Shown in pieces: positions 48,869 through 57,861 of a stretch of DNA of 64,000 nt. The stretch covers positions 62,001 to 126,000 of the forward strand of contig JAFZVV010000010.1 of NCBI GenBank assembly GCA_017617615.1, written 5' to 3'. The stretch is from Prevotella sp. GTDB taxonomy: Bacteria; Bacteroidota; Bacteroidia; Bacteroidales; Bacteroidaceae. The position numbers and the translations under genes were made by a program. Each line of letters starts with the position of its first letter. The first letter of the stretch is position 1. Under the pieces are notes generated by a model. That model saw only the letters and a list, made by a program, of their open reading frames with translations, ran no database searches and was not told where the DNA came from.

Positions 48869-50542
48869 CTACTTTCTTCGAGAGCCAACTTCCAACGCCA
48901 CGCCGCCACTAGCTGGCAGTTGCAGTTTCAAAGACTTGTCACAACCAAGCGACAATTCTGTCTGCTTGTCGGTGAGCAGATCGGTGGCATGGTAATGCCC
49001 TTCTTTGATGTTCAGGAACTCGAAAGCATGGCTGGGTATCACCACTTTCACTTCCGTTTCCGCCTCATCGAAATTGACCACCACCAGCACCAGTTGACTG
49101 TCGGCTTTCCTCAGGAAGGCGTACTGCTTGTCGGCCATTTGGGGATTCACGTACATCAGGTCGTAAAGCTTGCCTTCGCGGATGGCTACCTCGTTGTTCG
49201 CCAACGAAAGGATTTGGGTATAGATACCTTGCAACGAGCGCTGCTCTTTTTTCAATGTCCGTCGGTCGAAATAACCCCTTCTCAACGAGTCGACCATCCA
49301 GTAGTCGAAAATCGTAGTCCTACCGTCGCGGCCGCTGAATCCTTCCTCATCCATTCCCCGCTCCCCAAACTCCTGTCCGGCATATACCATCACAGGGTTG
49401 GTGTTGAGCAATGTACTGACCAACATCCCCGGAATTCCTTTTTGGGCATCTCCCGCAAAGAAGTCGCTGGCGATACGCTGCTCGTCGTGGTTCTCAAGGA
49501 AATATAGCATGTGTGGAAAGATATCATCGACGACCTGCCATTGCCTCGTGATATCGGCCGCTTTCCGCCGTCCACACATCACGTCGCGCAAGCAGTCATA
49601 CATGCCCACCTTGTCGTAGAGATAATCGAAACCGGCATGAATGTATCTTCGGTACTGTCCCGGGGCGTAGACCTCGCCAATAAATGTCACATGCGGATAA
49701 GCGAATTTCACCTTGTCGGTGGCCCAATGCCAGAAAGCTGAAGGCACCATCTCTGCCATGTCACACCTGAAGGCATCGACACCTTTTGAGGCCCAGAACA
49801 AGAGAATGTCCGTCATCTTGCTCCAGGTATCGGGAATGGGCGAAAAATGTTCAGAGCGTCCTCCGGCATCACAGTAGTCGATGCCATAGTTGAGTTTTAC
49901 CGTCTCATACCAGTCATTCCGGTTCGGATGGTTGTCAAAATGGTCGTTTCCCGTCGCCTTTGCCGGACATTCCCTGTATATCTCGCCTTCAGTATCGGGC
50001 AGTCCGGAAGTGTCGAGTGGCTGTCCCCAGCAATAATAGAAATTGTTGTTGGACGAGAAATGCATGTCGACGTTGTCATCGGCACCAAGATCTCTCACCA
50101 TCTCGGGCTTGCAAACAGAATGGTATTCGCGCGCCACATGATTGGGAACGAAATCGATGATGACCTTCATCCCCTCCTCATGGGTACGCCTCACCAGGTC
50201 GAGGAATTCCTCCATCCGCTTGCCGACATCTGTGGCAATGTCTGGGTCCACATCATAGTAATCGGTTATGGCATAGGGCGACCCTGCCTTCCCTTTCACT
50301 ACCTGTGGTGTCTGCTTCGGGATACCGAATGCGGAATAGTCGGTGGTGGTGGCATGCCTGATTATTCCGGTATACCACACATGTGTAATGCCCATCTGAC
50401 GTATTCTCCGTAGTACGGCATGGTCGAAATCATTCAGCTTTCCACAACCATTCTGCGTAATGTCCCCATGGGGCACCACACTCCTGGACTTGTTTCCGAA
50501 GAGTCTGGTAAAGACTTGGTATATGACTGGTTTTTCTTTCAT
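48869..50542 (-). CDS. GH13-family alpha-amylase-like glycosidase
   Basis: A 557-residue enzyme starting MKEKPVIYQVFTRLFGNKSR, without a signal peptide, so probably cytoplasmic. The GH13 regions are DFVPNHVAREYHS, DAFRCDMAEMV with nucleophile Asp261, TFIGEVYAPG with Glu290, and FLENHDEQR with Asp353. The AGQEFGERGMDEEGFSGRDG segment after strand 7 suits a maltogenic or 4-alpha-glucanotransferase-like enzyme; the specificity is not decided. The C-terminal beta domain ends SLKLQLPASGGVALEVGSRR. It is downstream of fabD with a 62-nt palindrome between. The frame to 50560 starts inside that palindrome and is rejected. Confidence 0.9.
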   Translation of the reverse strand: MKEKPVIYQVFTRLFGNKSRSVVPHGDITQNGCGKLNDFDHAVLRRIRQMGITHVWYTGIIRHATTTDYSAFGIPKQTPQVVKGKAGSPYAITDYYDVDPDIATDVGKRMEEFLDLVRRTHEEGMKVIIDFVPNHVAREYHSVCKPEMVRDLGADDNVDMHFSSNNNFYYCWGQPLDTSGLPDTEGEIYRECPAKATGNDHFDNHPNRNDWYETVKLNYGIDYCDAGGRSEHFSPIPDTWSKMTDILLFWASKGVDAFRCDMAEMVPSAFWHWATDKVKFAYPHVTFIGEVYAPGQYRRYIHAGFDYLYDKVGMYDCLRDVMCGRRKAADITRQWQVVDDIFPHMLYFLENHDEQRIASDFFAGDAQKGIPGMLVSTLLNTNPVMVYAGQEFGERGMDEEGFSGRDGRTTIFDYWMVDSLRRGYFDRRTLKKEQRSLQGIYTQILSLANNEVAIREGKLYDLMYVNPQMADKQYAFLRKADSQLVLVVVNFDEAETEVKVVIPSHAFEFLNIKEGHYHATDLLTDKQTELSLGCDKSLKLQLPASGGVALEVGSRRK

Positions 50543-50552
50543 AAAATGATTC

Positions 50553-50614
50553 TTCAACACAGAGATGCTGGGATACAGAGGAAAGCCCCTGTATCTCAGC
50601 GTCCCTCTGTTGAA
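50553..50614. repeat. 62-nt imperfect palindrome between fabD and the GH13 gene
   Basis: The left half (TTCAACACAGAGATGCTGGG, then ATACAGAGG) and the reverse complement of the right half (TTCAACAGAGGGACGCTGAG, then ATACAGGGG) match at most positions. The core GATACAG/CTGTATC and flank CAACA/TGTTG pair well. It could end the fabD transcript. The CACAGAG-rich arms resemble dispersed CACAGAG-type palindromes found in many genomes, so this may be one copy of a repeat family. Confidence 0.55.
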
Positions 50615-50620
50615 ATTGTT

Positions 50621-51508
50621 TTAGATGATGCCGTGGGCAGTCACGGTCTTGTCAATACGACCTATCATCCCTTGCAATGCCTTACCAGGTCCGCACTCGG
50701 TGAAATCATCGGCGCCATCGGCAATCATGTTCTTCACGCTGTCGGTCCACCTTACGCTGCTGGTGAGCTGAGCAATGAGGTTGGCCTTGATTTCAGCAGG
50801 GTCTGTATGGGGCTTTGCATCCACATTCTGGTAGACAGGACACTTCGGTGCCTTGACCTCTGTCTGCTCGATGGCCTTCTGCAACTCCTCTTTTGCCGGT
50901 TGCATGAGCGGAGAGTGAAAGGCTCCTCCCACATTGAGCGGCAACGCCCTCTTGGCTCCTGCTTCCTTCATCTTCTCACAAGCAAGTTTCACGGCCTCCA
51001 CATTACCGGAGATGACAATCTGCCCTGGGCAGTTGAAGTTGGCTGCCACCACTACACTGTCGTCGGTACTTACTGCCTGACAAACCTCCACCACCTTGTC
51101 GTCAGGCAGACCGATAACGGCAGCCATCGTCGAGGGGGCGGCATCACATGCTTTCTGCATGGCCATGGCACGTGCATAAACCAAGCGCAGCCCGTCTTCG
51201 AAACTGAGGGCATCGGCAGCCACAAGTGCCGAGAACTCGCCCAACGAGTGACCGGCAGTCATGTCGGGTCGGAACGCGTCGCCCATACACATGGCACTGA
51301 TGACGCTGTGCAGAAAAACGGCTGGTTGTGTCACCTTTGTCTGCTTGAGGTCTTCGTCGGTACCGTCGAACATGATATCGGTAATACGGTATCCGAGGAT
51401 ATCATTGGCTTTCTCGAACAACTCCTTTGCCAGCGGGTTCGACTCATAAAGGTCTTCGCCCATTCCTACAAACTGTGCTCCCTGACCGGGAAAAACAAAT
51501 GCTTTCAT
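50621..51508 (-). CDS. fabD: Malonyl-CoA:ACP transacylase
   Basis: A 295-residue enzyme starting MKAFVFPGQGAQFVGMGEDL, with the catalytic GHSLGEFSAL (Ser88), GVGAFHSPLM-like GGAFHSPLMQPAKEEL (His) and QPAVFLHSVI. It loads malonate onto acyl carrier protein for fatty acid synthesis. Length is standard. It precedes the GH13 gene on the same strand; no fab genes adjoin it. Confidence 0.96.
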   Translation of the reverse strand: MKAFVFPGQGAQFVGMGEDLYESNPLAKELFEKANDILGYRITDIMFDGTDEDLKQTKVTQPAVFLHSVISAMCMGDAFRPDMTAGHSLGEFSALVAADALSFEDGLRLVYARAMAMQKACDAAPSTMAAVIGLPDDKVVEVCQAVSTDDSVVVAANFNCPGQIVISGNVEAVKLACEKMKEAGAKRALPLNVGGAFHSPLMQPAKEELQKAIEQTEVKAPKCPVYQNVDAKPHTDPAEIKANLIAQLTSSVRWTDSVKNMIADGADDFTECGPGKALQGMIGRIDKTVTAHGII

Positions 51509-51574
51509 TTTTTATTCTATTAAACGGTATTTCCGCCAAGGCGGTTTTTGTTTTTATTGGCACGAAAATATAAA

Positions 51575-51603
51575 CATCCCGACAGGCAATGCTTGTCGGG
51601 ATG
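51575..51603 (-). terminator. Terminator of the rpsF-rpsR-rplI operon
   Basis: CATCCCGACA (51575-51584) and TGTCGGGATG (51594-51603) pair perfectly, extended by AGGC/GCTT pairs. On the minus strand TTTATATTTTCG follows. It lies 23 nt after the rplI stop. Confidence 0.85.
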
Positions 51604-51626
51604 AATGTATAGTTCAGATAATCATA

Positions 51627-52181
51627 TTACTCAGCAATGAGGGCCTCTTCATCCATGTCCTCAATTTCGGGAATTTCTTCCTCCACGGTCTCTGCTGCAG
51701 GAGCCTCTTCAGCTACAGGAGCCTCAACGGTCTCCTTCACGCCCTCGGCTACGACAACTACGGGGAGCTTCACTTCCACGTCCTTGAAGAAATGTACGGT
51801 AGCCTCATACTCACCCACGTTCTTGATGTCGTGCATGGTGATGATCTTGCGGTCTACCTCGATGCCCTGCTTGGCAAGTTCTTCTGCTACCTTGGCAGCG
51901 TTGACAGAGCCATAGAGTACACCTGTGGTGCTTACCTTGGCCTCCACCTTCACCACCACGCCCTCGAGCTGGTCGGCACGTTTCTGGGCGGCAGCCTTCT
52001 GGGCCTCAATCTTGTGTGCTTGCTGACGGAGGTTCTCTGCGAGAACTTTCTTTGCCGACGGAGAAGCAATTACGCCTTTCCCTGAAGGGATGAGGTAGTT
52101 GCGTCCGTAACCTGGCTTCACGTCCACGATTTCATTCTTGTATCCCAGACCGATGATGTCTTCTTTCAATATAATCTGCAT
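51627..52181 (-). CDS. rplI: Ribosomal protein bL9
   Basis: A 184-residue protein starting MQIILKEDIIGLGYKNEIVD, with the bL9 N-terminal domain (RNYLIPSGKGVIASPSAKKV), a connecting helix and a C-terminal domain. Typical bL9 is about 150 residues; here about 35 extra residues form an acidic, Pro/Ala-rich tail (EAPVAEEAPAAETVEEEIPE and onwards), as in several Bacteroidetes. Third gene of the rpsF-rpsR-rplI operon. Confidence 0.97.
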   Translation of the reverse strand: MQIILKEDIIGLGYKNEIVDVKPGYGRNYLIPSGKGVIASPSAKKVLAENLRQQAHKIEAQKAAAQKRADQLEGVVVKVEAKVSTTGVLYGSVNAAKVAEELAKQGIEVDRKIITMHDIKNVGEYEATVHFFKDVEVKLPVVVVAEGVKETVEAPVAEEAPAAETVEEEIPEIEDMDEEALIAE

Positions 52182-52198
52182 GCTGTGTCCTCCTTGTT

Positions 52199-52468
52199 TT
52201 ATTTCATCAAATCAGTTACATAAGGCAGCAATGCGATTTGGCGTGCGCGCTTGATAGCAGTAGCCACGCGGCGCTGGTATTTCAGCGATGTGCCGGTGAT
52301 GCGCCTTGGAAGAATCTTACCCTGCTCGTTGAGGAATTTCTTCAGGAACTCAGGGTCTTTGTAGTCGATATACTTAATGCCACTTTTCTTGAAACGGCAA
52401 TACTTCTTCTTCTTGGTGTCGACTGACGGTGGGGTCAGGTAGCGGATTTCAGTATCTTTCTCTGCCAT
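52199..52468 (-). CDS. rpsR: Ribosomal protein bS18
   Basis: An 89-residue protein with the bS18 signature [20 protein letters not shown] and [20 protein letters not shown]. It forms a dimer with bS6 on the 30S platform. The N-terminal extension ([20 protein letters not shown]) is usual in Bacteroidetes. It starts 2 nt after the rpsF stop. Confidence 0.98.
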   Translation of the reverse strand: MAEKDTEIRYLTPPSVDTKKKKYCRFKKSGIKYIDYKDPEFLKKFLNEQGKILPRRITGTSLKYQRRVATAIKRARQIALLPYVTDLMK

Positions 52469-52470
52469 GG

Positions 52471-52815
52471 TTATGCCTCCTCTTTTTTACCTAATTTATT
52501 ACGTCTCTTCTCAGCGTACTGTGCGGCATACTTGTCGAGCTTCACAGTCATAAAGCGGATTACTTTCTCGTCGCGGCGATAGCTTGTCTCGAGCGACTTG
52601 ATCACTTCTGGCTCAGCCTTGAACTCAATCAGGCAGTAGAAACCTGTTGATTTCTTCTGAATAGCGTAAGCCATTTTTTTCAATCCCCAGGTCTCTTCAT
52701 TCAGAATTTCAGCGCCTTTCTCTGTAAGCAGGTTTCTGAATTTGGCGACCGTTTCCTTCATCTGTTCATCAGACAAAACGGGAGTTAAAATGAAAACGGT
52801 TTCGTATTGATTCAT
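52471..52815 (-). CDS. rpsF: Ribosomal protein bS6
   Basis: A 114-residue protein starting [20 protein letters not shown]; the [20 protein letters not shown] and [16 protein letters not shown] segments are typical of bS6. It is the first gene of the rpsF-rpsR-rplI operon and has a consensus promoter upstream. Confidence 0.98.
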   Translation of the reverse strand: MNQYETVFILTPVLSDEQMKETVAKFRNLLTEKGAEILNEETWGLKKMAYAIQKKSTGFYCLIEFKAEPEVIKSLETSYRRDEKVIRFMTVKLDKYAAQYAEKRRNKLGKKEEA

Positions 52816-52859
52816 ACTAAAAAAATGTTATAAAAATGTTGTTTTTGCAAAATGCGGTG

Positions 52860-52890
52860 CAAAGGTACGCTTTTTTTGGAACTCCACAAA
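52860..52890 (-). promoter_or_regulatory. Promoter of rpsF-rpsR-rplI
   Basis: Minus strand: TTTG at 52890-52887, 19-nt spacer, TACCTTTG at 52867-52860: a full consensus match. ATG 52815 lies 44 nt downstream. Confidence 0.8.
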
Positions 52891-52967
52891 TTTTTTTCCT
52901 TATTTTTGGATTCAAATAATGATATTTGTTCGTAACTTCGCCACGCAGATGTACTGATTTGTTTTAC

Positions 52968-53150
52968 ATGATAGGAAGATTATTGAAGAAATGCGGCCTG
53001 CCGCTATTGTTTTTGGGTATTCTCTTGCTCATCGCCGGTTTCCCTACCCACCTTTGCGACTCCAATGCCTACCTGCTGTTGTGTGTAGTTTTGGTGGTCG
53101 GTGGGTTAGTGAAGTTTGTCATCGAGCAGAAACGCCGTGGAAACTATTAA
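52968..53150 (+). CDS. Small two-helix membrane protein, unknown
   Basis: A 60-residue protein starting MIGRLLKKCGLPLLFLGILL, with two membrane helices (about 9-24 and 33-52) joined by a short loop GFPTHLCDSN and a basic C-terminus KQRRGNY-like (EQKRRGNY). ATG 52968 is the start nearest the first helix. GATATTTG at 52921-52928 is a 7-of-8 -7 box. The gene ends in a terminator hairpin that it shares with the convergent rprY. Function unknown. Confidence 0.65.
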   Translation: MIGRLLKKCGLPLLFLGILLLIAGFPTHLCDSNAYLLLCVVLVVGGLVKFVIEQKRRGNY

Positions 53151-53174
53151 CCCCTGACCTTGCGGCCAGGGGTT
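53149..53174. terminator. Shared terminator between the small membrane protein and rprY
   Basis: AACCCCTG (53149-53156) pairs with CAGGGGTT (53167-53174); CC/GG extends the inner stem past a mismatch. It lies at the stop of the plus-strand gene and 10 nt from the rprY stop. Confidence 0.6.
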
Positions 53175-53183
53175 GTATAGGGT

Positions 53184-53882
53184 TTATACACCGTCGGGAG
53201 TGATGAGTTTGTATCCTTTCCCGTGGATGTTGATGATTTCAATCTGCGGGTCGTCTTTCAGGTGCTTGCGCAACTTGGTGATATAGACATCCATCGACCT
53301 TGCGTTGAAGTAATTGTCGTCTATCCATATCGTCTTCAGCGCGAAGTCACGTTGAAGGATTTCATTGGCATGCGAGCAGAGCAGGGCAAGCAACTCGTTC
53401 TCCTTGGTGGTGAGTTTGGTCTGCTTCTCACCAATGGTAAGGAGTTGTTTCTGGGTGTCGAAGGTGAACCTTCCGATGTGGTAGAGGGTCGACTCCTTCA
53501 CTTTCTTACCCCTCACTCGCCTCAGGATAGCTTCGATACGGAATACGAGTTCCTCCATAGAGAACGGCTTGGTGATATAGTCATCGGCACCGATCTTGAA
53601 TCCCTCAAGGATATCATCTTTCAGCAGTTTAGCGGTGAGGAAGATGATGGGGATTTCGGGATTGGCCTGCCTGATTTCCTGTGCCAGCGTGAATCCGTCT
53701 TTCTTGGGCATCATCACGTCGAGCACACAGATGTCGTACTTGTTCTTGAGGAATTCCTTATAACCGGCTTCACCGTCAAGGCAGAGTTCGGCTGTGTATC
53801 CTTTTGCCTGCAAGTATTCGCGAAGCAGCATACCGAGGTTCTCCTCGTCTTCGCACAATAGAATTTTGAGTTTTTCTTCCAT
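53184..53882 (-). CDS. rprY: Response regulator RprY (OmpR family)
   Basis: A 232-residue regulator starting MEEKLKILLCEDEENLGMLL. The receiver has the acidic pair CEDEE, Asp55 in CVLDVMMPKK and Lys in YITKPFSMEEL. The winged-helix domain (about 130-230) includes LTTKENELLALLCSHANEIL and NARSMDVYITKLRKHL. Close to the Bacteroides RprY described with RprX. It is translated 5 nt after rprX on the same transcript. Confidence 0.92.
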   Translation of the reverse strand: MEEKLKILLCEDEENLGMLLREYLQAKGYTAELCLDGEAGYKEFLKNKYDICVLDVMMPKKDGFTLAQEIRQANPEIPIIFLTAKLLKDDILEGFKIGADDYITKPFSMEELVFRIEAILRRVRGKKVKESTLYHIGRFTFDTQKQLLTIGEKQTKLTTKENELLALLCSHANEILQRDFALKTIWIDDNYFNARSMDVYITKLRKHLKDDPQIEIINIHGKGYKLITPDGV

Positions 53883-53887
53883 AAAGC

Positions 53888-55435
53888 TTATTCTTTAATG
53901 ATTGGTAATAATATTGTAAATTTCGTTCCTTTTCCCAGTTCGCTCTCCACCTTGATGTCGCCCTTGTGCAGGTCGACCACTTTTTTCACATAGGCGAGAC
54001 CGAGTCCGAATCCTTTCACGTCGTGCACGTTTCCGGTATGTACCCTGTAGAATTTATCGAAGATTTTCTTCAGGTTGTCTTTCTTAATCCCCACACCGTC
54101 GTCTTTCACCGACAGACAGAGATGGTCGTTGGTATTCCACGTCTTGATGAGCAGATTGACGGGTTTGTCGGGTTTCCTGTACTTGATGGCATTGTCGAGT
54201 AGGTTGAAGATGACATTGGTGAAATGTATCTCGTCTACATAGCATTGGGAGTCAACGGCCTCGATGTCCGTAATGATTTTCCCGCCAGTATGCTCCACAC
54301 GCAGCGTAAAGGTGTTTGCAGCGTTTTCCACCATCTCGTTGAGGTCGATTTCCTTCTTCTTGAAGATAGCATCTTTCTTGTCGAACATCGACATCTGGAG
54401 TACCTTCTCCACAAGGAACCTGAGCCGCTTCGACTCGTCTTGTATGGCTCCTCCTATATGTTTCATCATCGCGGGACTCTTGGTGAGGGAGTCATCGTTG
54501 AGCATCTGGGCAGCCAGCGAGATACTCGATATGGGTGTCTTCAGCTCATGGGTCATATTGTTGATGAAATCGTTCTTGATTTCCGAATACCTCTTCTGCC
54601 TGAACACCACCACAATGGTGAAAATAAAGGTGATGAGCAGGATGATGGTGAAGACGATGGCAGGTATCATGAACCTGATGCTGGAGAAGATGTAGTTGTT
54701 CATTTGCGGGAAGTGTATCTTCACCACACCCGACATGTTGTCGGGGTCGTTGCGGTAGAGAGGCTGCTCATAGGTATACTCCTCGCCCTTCTCATTGTAG
54801 TCGGGACATCGGTAGACCTCCCTTCCGTCTTGCGTGCACACCGTGAAATGGTAGGCAATACCTATCCCATTGTTCTGCAACTCTGCTTTCAGGTCATGGT
54901 CGAGCGACTTGAAGTTCACCCTCTCCCTGAGAGGTTTCTCCGATGCAGAGTAGAGGATGTTCATCACCACCTGGTCGAGCAGCGCCTTCTGGTAGACATA
55001 CCTGTTCCTGACAATCTCCTGCATCGACTTATTGGTCTGCGAGAGCGTGTTTTTGTCGTTCCTTACGATGAGTACCTTGGGCACTGACGAGGGTTTCACC
55101 TTCGATGTCTTCATGTCGAACGACGAGAAACCCGCCCCTGTGTTCCCAACGCCTCTATGCGACTGATGCATGGTGGTGTCGCTGTCGGCATTGGATGCAG
55201 AGTCTCTGGAACCATTCTGCCTGTCGGCCTTGTTGATATCCATTTCCAGATATTTCAAGGTCTCATTGAGTTCCAAGTTCCTGGAAGCCTGATATAGCGA
55301 TCTTTTCACCGACTCGTCGAACTGTTCCTTCTTCATTCTCACCATCTCACTGATGTATTTCAGCTGCAAGAAAAGCAAGGCCAGGAAAGACAACCCCATG
55401 ATTGTCGCTATCATCCATATCGTTTTCTTTTTCAT
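53888..55435 (-). CDS. rprX: Sensor histidine kinase RprX
   Basis: A 515-residue kinase with a membrane helix (about 8-27), a periplasmic domain of about 225 residues, a second helix (about 254-279), a HisKA domain with His296 in INNMTHELKTPIS, and a HATPase domain (VIFNLLDNAIKYRKPDK, LSVKDDGVGI, GFGLGLAYVKKVVDLH). It pairs with RprY. Its ATG lies only 4 nt after a perfect -7 box (55447-55440), so the mRNA should be leaderless. Confidence 0.92.
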   Translation of the reverse strand: MKKKTIWMIATIMGLSFLALLFLQLKYISEMVRMKKEQFDESVKRSLYQASRNLELNETLKYLEMDINKADRQNGSRDSASNADSDTTMHQSHRGVGNTGAGFSSFDMKTSKVKPSSVPKVLIVRNDKNTLSQTNKSMQEIVRNRYVYQKALLDQVVMNILYSASEKPLRERVNFKSLDHDLKAELQNNGIGIAYHFTVCTQDGREVYRCPDYNEKGEEYTYEQPLYRNDPDNMSGVVKIHFPQMNNYIFSSIRFMIPAIVFTIILLITFIFTIVVVFRQKRYSEIKNDFINNMTHELKTPISSISLAAQMLNDDSLTKSPAMMKHIGGAIQDESKRLRFLVEKVLQMSMFDKKDAIFKKKEIDLNEMVENAANTFTLRVEHTGGKIITDIEAVDSQCYVDEIHFTNVIFNLLDNAIKYRKPDKPVNLLIKTWNTNDHLCLSVKDDGVGIKKDNLKKIFDKFYRVHTGNVHDVKGFGLGLAYVKKVVDLHKGDIKVESELGKGTKFTILLPIIKE

Positions 55436-55439
55436 GTCG

Positions 55440-55447
55440 CAAATATA
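55440..55447 (-). promoter_or_regulatory. -7 box 4 nt before the rprX ATG
   Basis: Minus strand 55447-55440 reads TATATTTG, followed by CGAC and then ATG at 55435. This is the same box and spacing as at the LytS-type kinase (12054-12066). No strong TTTG at 19-21 nt. Confidence 0.55.
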
Positions 55448-55594
55448 GTTAAATTCTTAATTGATTAACACAAAAATGTTAAGCAAAAACCAATAATACA
55501 CAAAATTTAACTATTAACTAATATTCATATTGATTATTATTAACTAAATAACCATCATACGAAGTGCATGAAAAATAAAAAAGTCTTCTAAAAT

Positions 55595-55625
55595 TTTGAA
55601 TTCCGCTTGGTTTTCACTACCTTTG
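55595..55625 (+). promoter_or_regulatory. Promoter of the nucleotidyltransferase-like gene
   Basis: TTTG at 55595-55598, 19-nt spacer, TACCTTTG at 55618-55625: full consensus. The GTG start at 55636 is 10 nt after the box, so the leader is only a few nucleotides. Confidence 0.75.
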
Positions 55626-55635
55626 GCTTCCAGTA

Positions 55636-56721
55636 GTGAAAGATTATTCATCATATTTGGAGTTTTTACGTTGGTGTTTGGATGCCAGCGCCCCTCTTCC
55701 GACCTCAGTCGACAAGATTGACTGGTCGGATTTATATCGTTTTGCCCGCCGACAGACAGTGGAAGCCACCTTCTGGGAAGGTATAGAGCGACTGGACCAG
55801 TCGCACAAGCTGCTGTTGTCCGAAACCGAGGTACTGACGTGGATGGCCCGCTCGAAGAAGATCGAGCGTCGCAACAAGATGGTATACGAAAAAGCCGCCT
55901 GGGTATGGAACAATTTCCGCCGTGAAGGTTTCCGTTCCTGTGTACTGAAGGGGCAAGGCAACTCACTTCTCTACCCCACCCCATACATGCGCACCCCCGG
56001 CGATATTGACATCTGGGTTGAGGGAGGCGACGACAAGGTCATCAGTTACGTCAACAAGATTGTGCCTGGCAAGAAAATCACCTATCACCACATCGATTTC
56101 CTCAAGGCGGGCAAGGTAAGTGTAGAGGTTCACTACCGTCCTTCGTGGATGAGCAACCCCGTACACAACAAACGCCTCCAGGCATGGTTCCTTGCCCATG
56201 CCGACGACTGTTTCTCCAACGAAAAAAAAGAGTGGGGCTTCTGTGTTCCCACGTTTGAATTCAACGTGGTATTCCTGCTGTCGCATCTCTATTCACACCT
56301 TATCCGCGAGGGGGTGGGACTGCGCCATATCATAGACTACTACCACCTGCTGCAAGGCAACCCCGACAAGGAGCGTCCCAGCGAGGAAGAACTGCGACAT
56401 CTGGGTCTCCGCCACGTGGCAGGCGCCCTGATGTGGGTGCTGAATTCGGCTTTGGGATTGCCCGACAATTTGCTCATCTGTCCGCCCGATGAGCGCCGTG
56501 GCCGCGTCTTGCTTGGAGAGATACTCAAGGGCGGCAATTTCGGCAAGCACGACGACCGTGCCTTTGCCGGCAGTAGCGAGAGCAGTGTACGTAGCAACAT
56601 CCGTGTATCCACGCGCGACCTGCGTCTCCTTTTTCAATATCCTTCAGAATGTGTCAGTGAACCCTGGTTCCGCGTGTGGCATTACTTCTGGCGCCGCCGA
56701 CACCGCCCATCTGCCGATTGA
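55636..56721 (+). CDS. Nucleotidyltransferase-fold protein (NTP_transf_5-like)
   Basis: A 361-residue protein beginning at GTG 55636 (MKDYSSYLEFLRWCLDASAP); no ATG is available until residue 70. The N-terminal helical part leads to CVLKGQGNSLLYPTPYMRTP with the acidic pair GDIDIWVEGG of the nucleotidyltransferase fold, then VSVEVHYRPSWM with a third acidic residue, and SHLYSHLIREGVGLRHIIDY in the helical C-terminal half. Members are often found near polysaccharide genes; the reaction is unknown. The stop codon sits in an ATTGAAAATTGAA repeat. It is transcribed divergently from rprX. Confidence 0.8.
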   Translation: MKDYSSYLEFLRWCLDASAPLPTSVDKIDWSDLYRFARRQTVEATFWEGIERLDQSHKLLLSETEVLTWMARSKKIERRNKMVYEKAAWVWNNFRREGFRSCVLKGQGNSLLYPTPYMRTPGDIDIWVEGGDDKVISYVNKIVPGKKITYHHIDFLKAGKVSVEVHYRPSWMSNPVHNKRLQAWFLAHADDCFSNEKKEWGFCVPTFEFNVVFLLSHLYSHLIREGVGLRHIIDYYHLLQGNPDKERPSEEELRHLGLRHVAGALMWVLNSALGLPDNLLICPPDERRGRVLLGEILKGGNFGKHDDRAFAGSSESSVRSNIRVSTRDLRLLFQYPSECVSEPWFRVWHYFWRRRHRPSAD

Positions 56722-56735
56722 AAATTGAAGATTGG
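56716..56735 (+). repeat. ATTGAAA repeat at the stop of the nucleotidyltransferase-like gene
   Basis: GATTGAAAATTGAAGATTGG (56716-56735) contains the TGA stop (56719-56721), as in the tract at 18073. A short hairpin GGTGA/TCACC follows (56734-56750). Confidence 0.5.
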
Positions 56736-56811
56736 TGATCAAGCTTCACCATGATTCTCCAATTCCTGGTAAAAGAAATTTCACCTTTTTTACTAGTTAC
56801 AACCAGGTTCG

Positions 56812-57795
56812 TTATCCGAGCATGGTATCTCCAATGTTCTTGAACCCGTTGATGAAATCGCGTGCTTGCATCCGTTTTTTCCCTGCCAACTGCAGGACAT
56901 CTATGGTCAATACGCCCTCTCCGGTAGTCACATAGAGTTTGTTTTTCTCCACCCATAGAGTGCCGGGGCCTCCTTGGACAGTCACGCCATCGGCTTTTGT
57001 GGTATGGTAGACCTTCATCACCTGTTCCTCACTGCCATCCATATGCCGCAAGGTAGTCCATGCACCGGGAACCGGACTCAGTCCCCTCACAAAGTCGTAG
57101 ACTTGCTTGGATGTCTTGGTCCAGTCGATACGACATGTTTCCTTGAAAATCTTTGGAGCAGCCTTCAAAGGCGTATTCCCGTCAGTCAACGTGTCCTGGG
57201 GCAGTGCTTCCACATATCCGTCTCCTTCGATGAGCATGTCGATGGTGTCGGTGGCTGCACGGGCACCAAGTTCCATCAGTCCATTGTATACATACTCCAC
57301 GTCGGCATCGTCGGGAATATCAAACGTACGCCGAAGTATGACCTTGCCCGTGTCGATGTCATGGTCGAGGAAAAAGGTAGTAACCCCTGTCTGCTTCTCA
57401 CCGTTGATGATGGCCCAATTGATGGGAGCCGCTCCCCTGTATTGTGGCAACAACGCGGCATGCACGTTGAATGTGCCCATCCGTGGCATGCCCCAGACCA
57501 CCTCGGGAAGCATACGGAAGGCCACCACCACCTGCAGGTCGGCATCATACGCCCTGAGCTGCTCAACGAAAGCGGGGTCTTTCATCTTCTCTGGCTGGAG
57601 GACGGGGATTCCTCTCTCCAAGGCATACTTTTTCACTTCAGGCGGCTGGAGCACACTGCCATGACGGCCTACCGGTTTGTCGGGCTGCGTGACCACTGCC
57701 ACCACGTTATACCCTCCCTCTACCAACCGCCTCAGTGTGGCGACGGCAAATTCGGGTGTTCCCATGAAAACGATTCTCAGTTGTTCACGTGTCAT
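56812..57795 (-). CDS. fmt: Methionyl-tRNA formyltransferase
   Basis: A 327-residue enzyme starting MTREQLRIVFMGTPEFAVAT. The formyl-transfer motif is ALLPQYRGAAPINWAIINGE (Asn/His/Asp region), with TTFFLDHDIDTG after it, and a C-terminal OB-like tRNA-binding domain (from about 210, IDWTKTSKQVYDFVRGLSP). It makes fMet-tRNA for initiation. Starts at 57816 or 57825 add KKKT-rich residues and are less typical. It ends the tsaC-clc-fmt series. Confidence 0.95.
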   Translation of the reverse strand: MTREQLRIVFMGTPEFAVATLRRLVEGGYNVVAVVTQPDKPVGRHGSVLQPPEVKKYALERGIPVLQPEKMKDPAFVEQLRAYDADLQVVVAFRMLPEVVWGMPRMGTFNVHAALLPQYRGAAPINWAIINGEKQTGVTTFFLDHDIDTGKVILRRTFDIPDDADVEYVYNGLMELGARAATDTIDMLIEGDGYVEALPQDTLTDGNTPLKAAPKIFKETCRIDWTKTSKQVYDFVRGLSPVPGAWTTLRHMDGSEEQVMKVYHTTKADGVTVQGGPGTLWVEKNKLYVTTGEGVLTIDVLQLAGKKRMQARDFINGFKNIGDTMLG

Positions 57796-57861
57796 ATAAT
57801 CAGTTTTTTTCTTCATGTCGCCCATACTTTCTGGGGCCTATTATATATTAAGGATGTGCAC

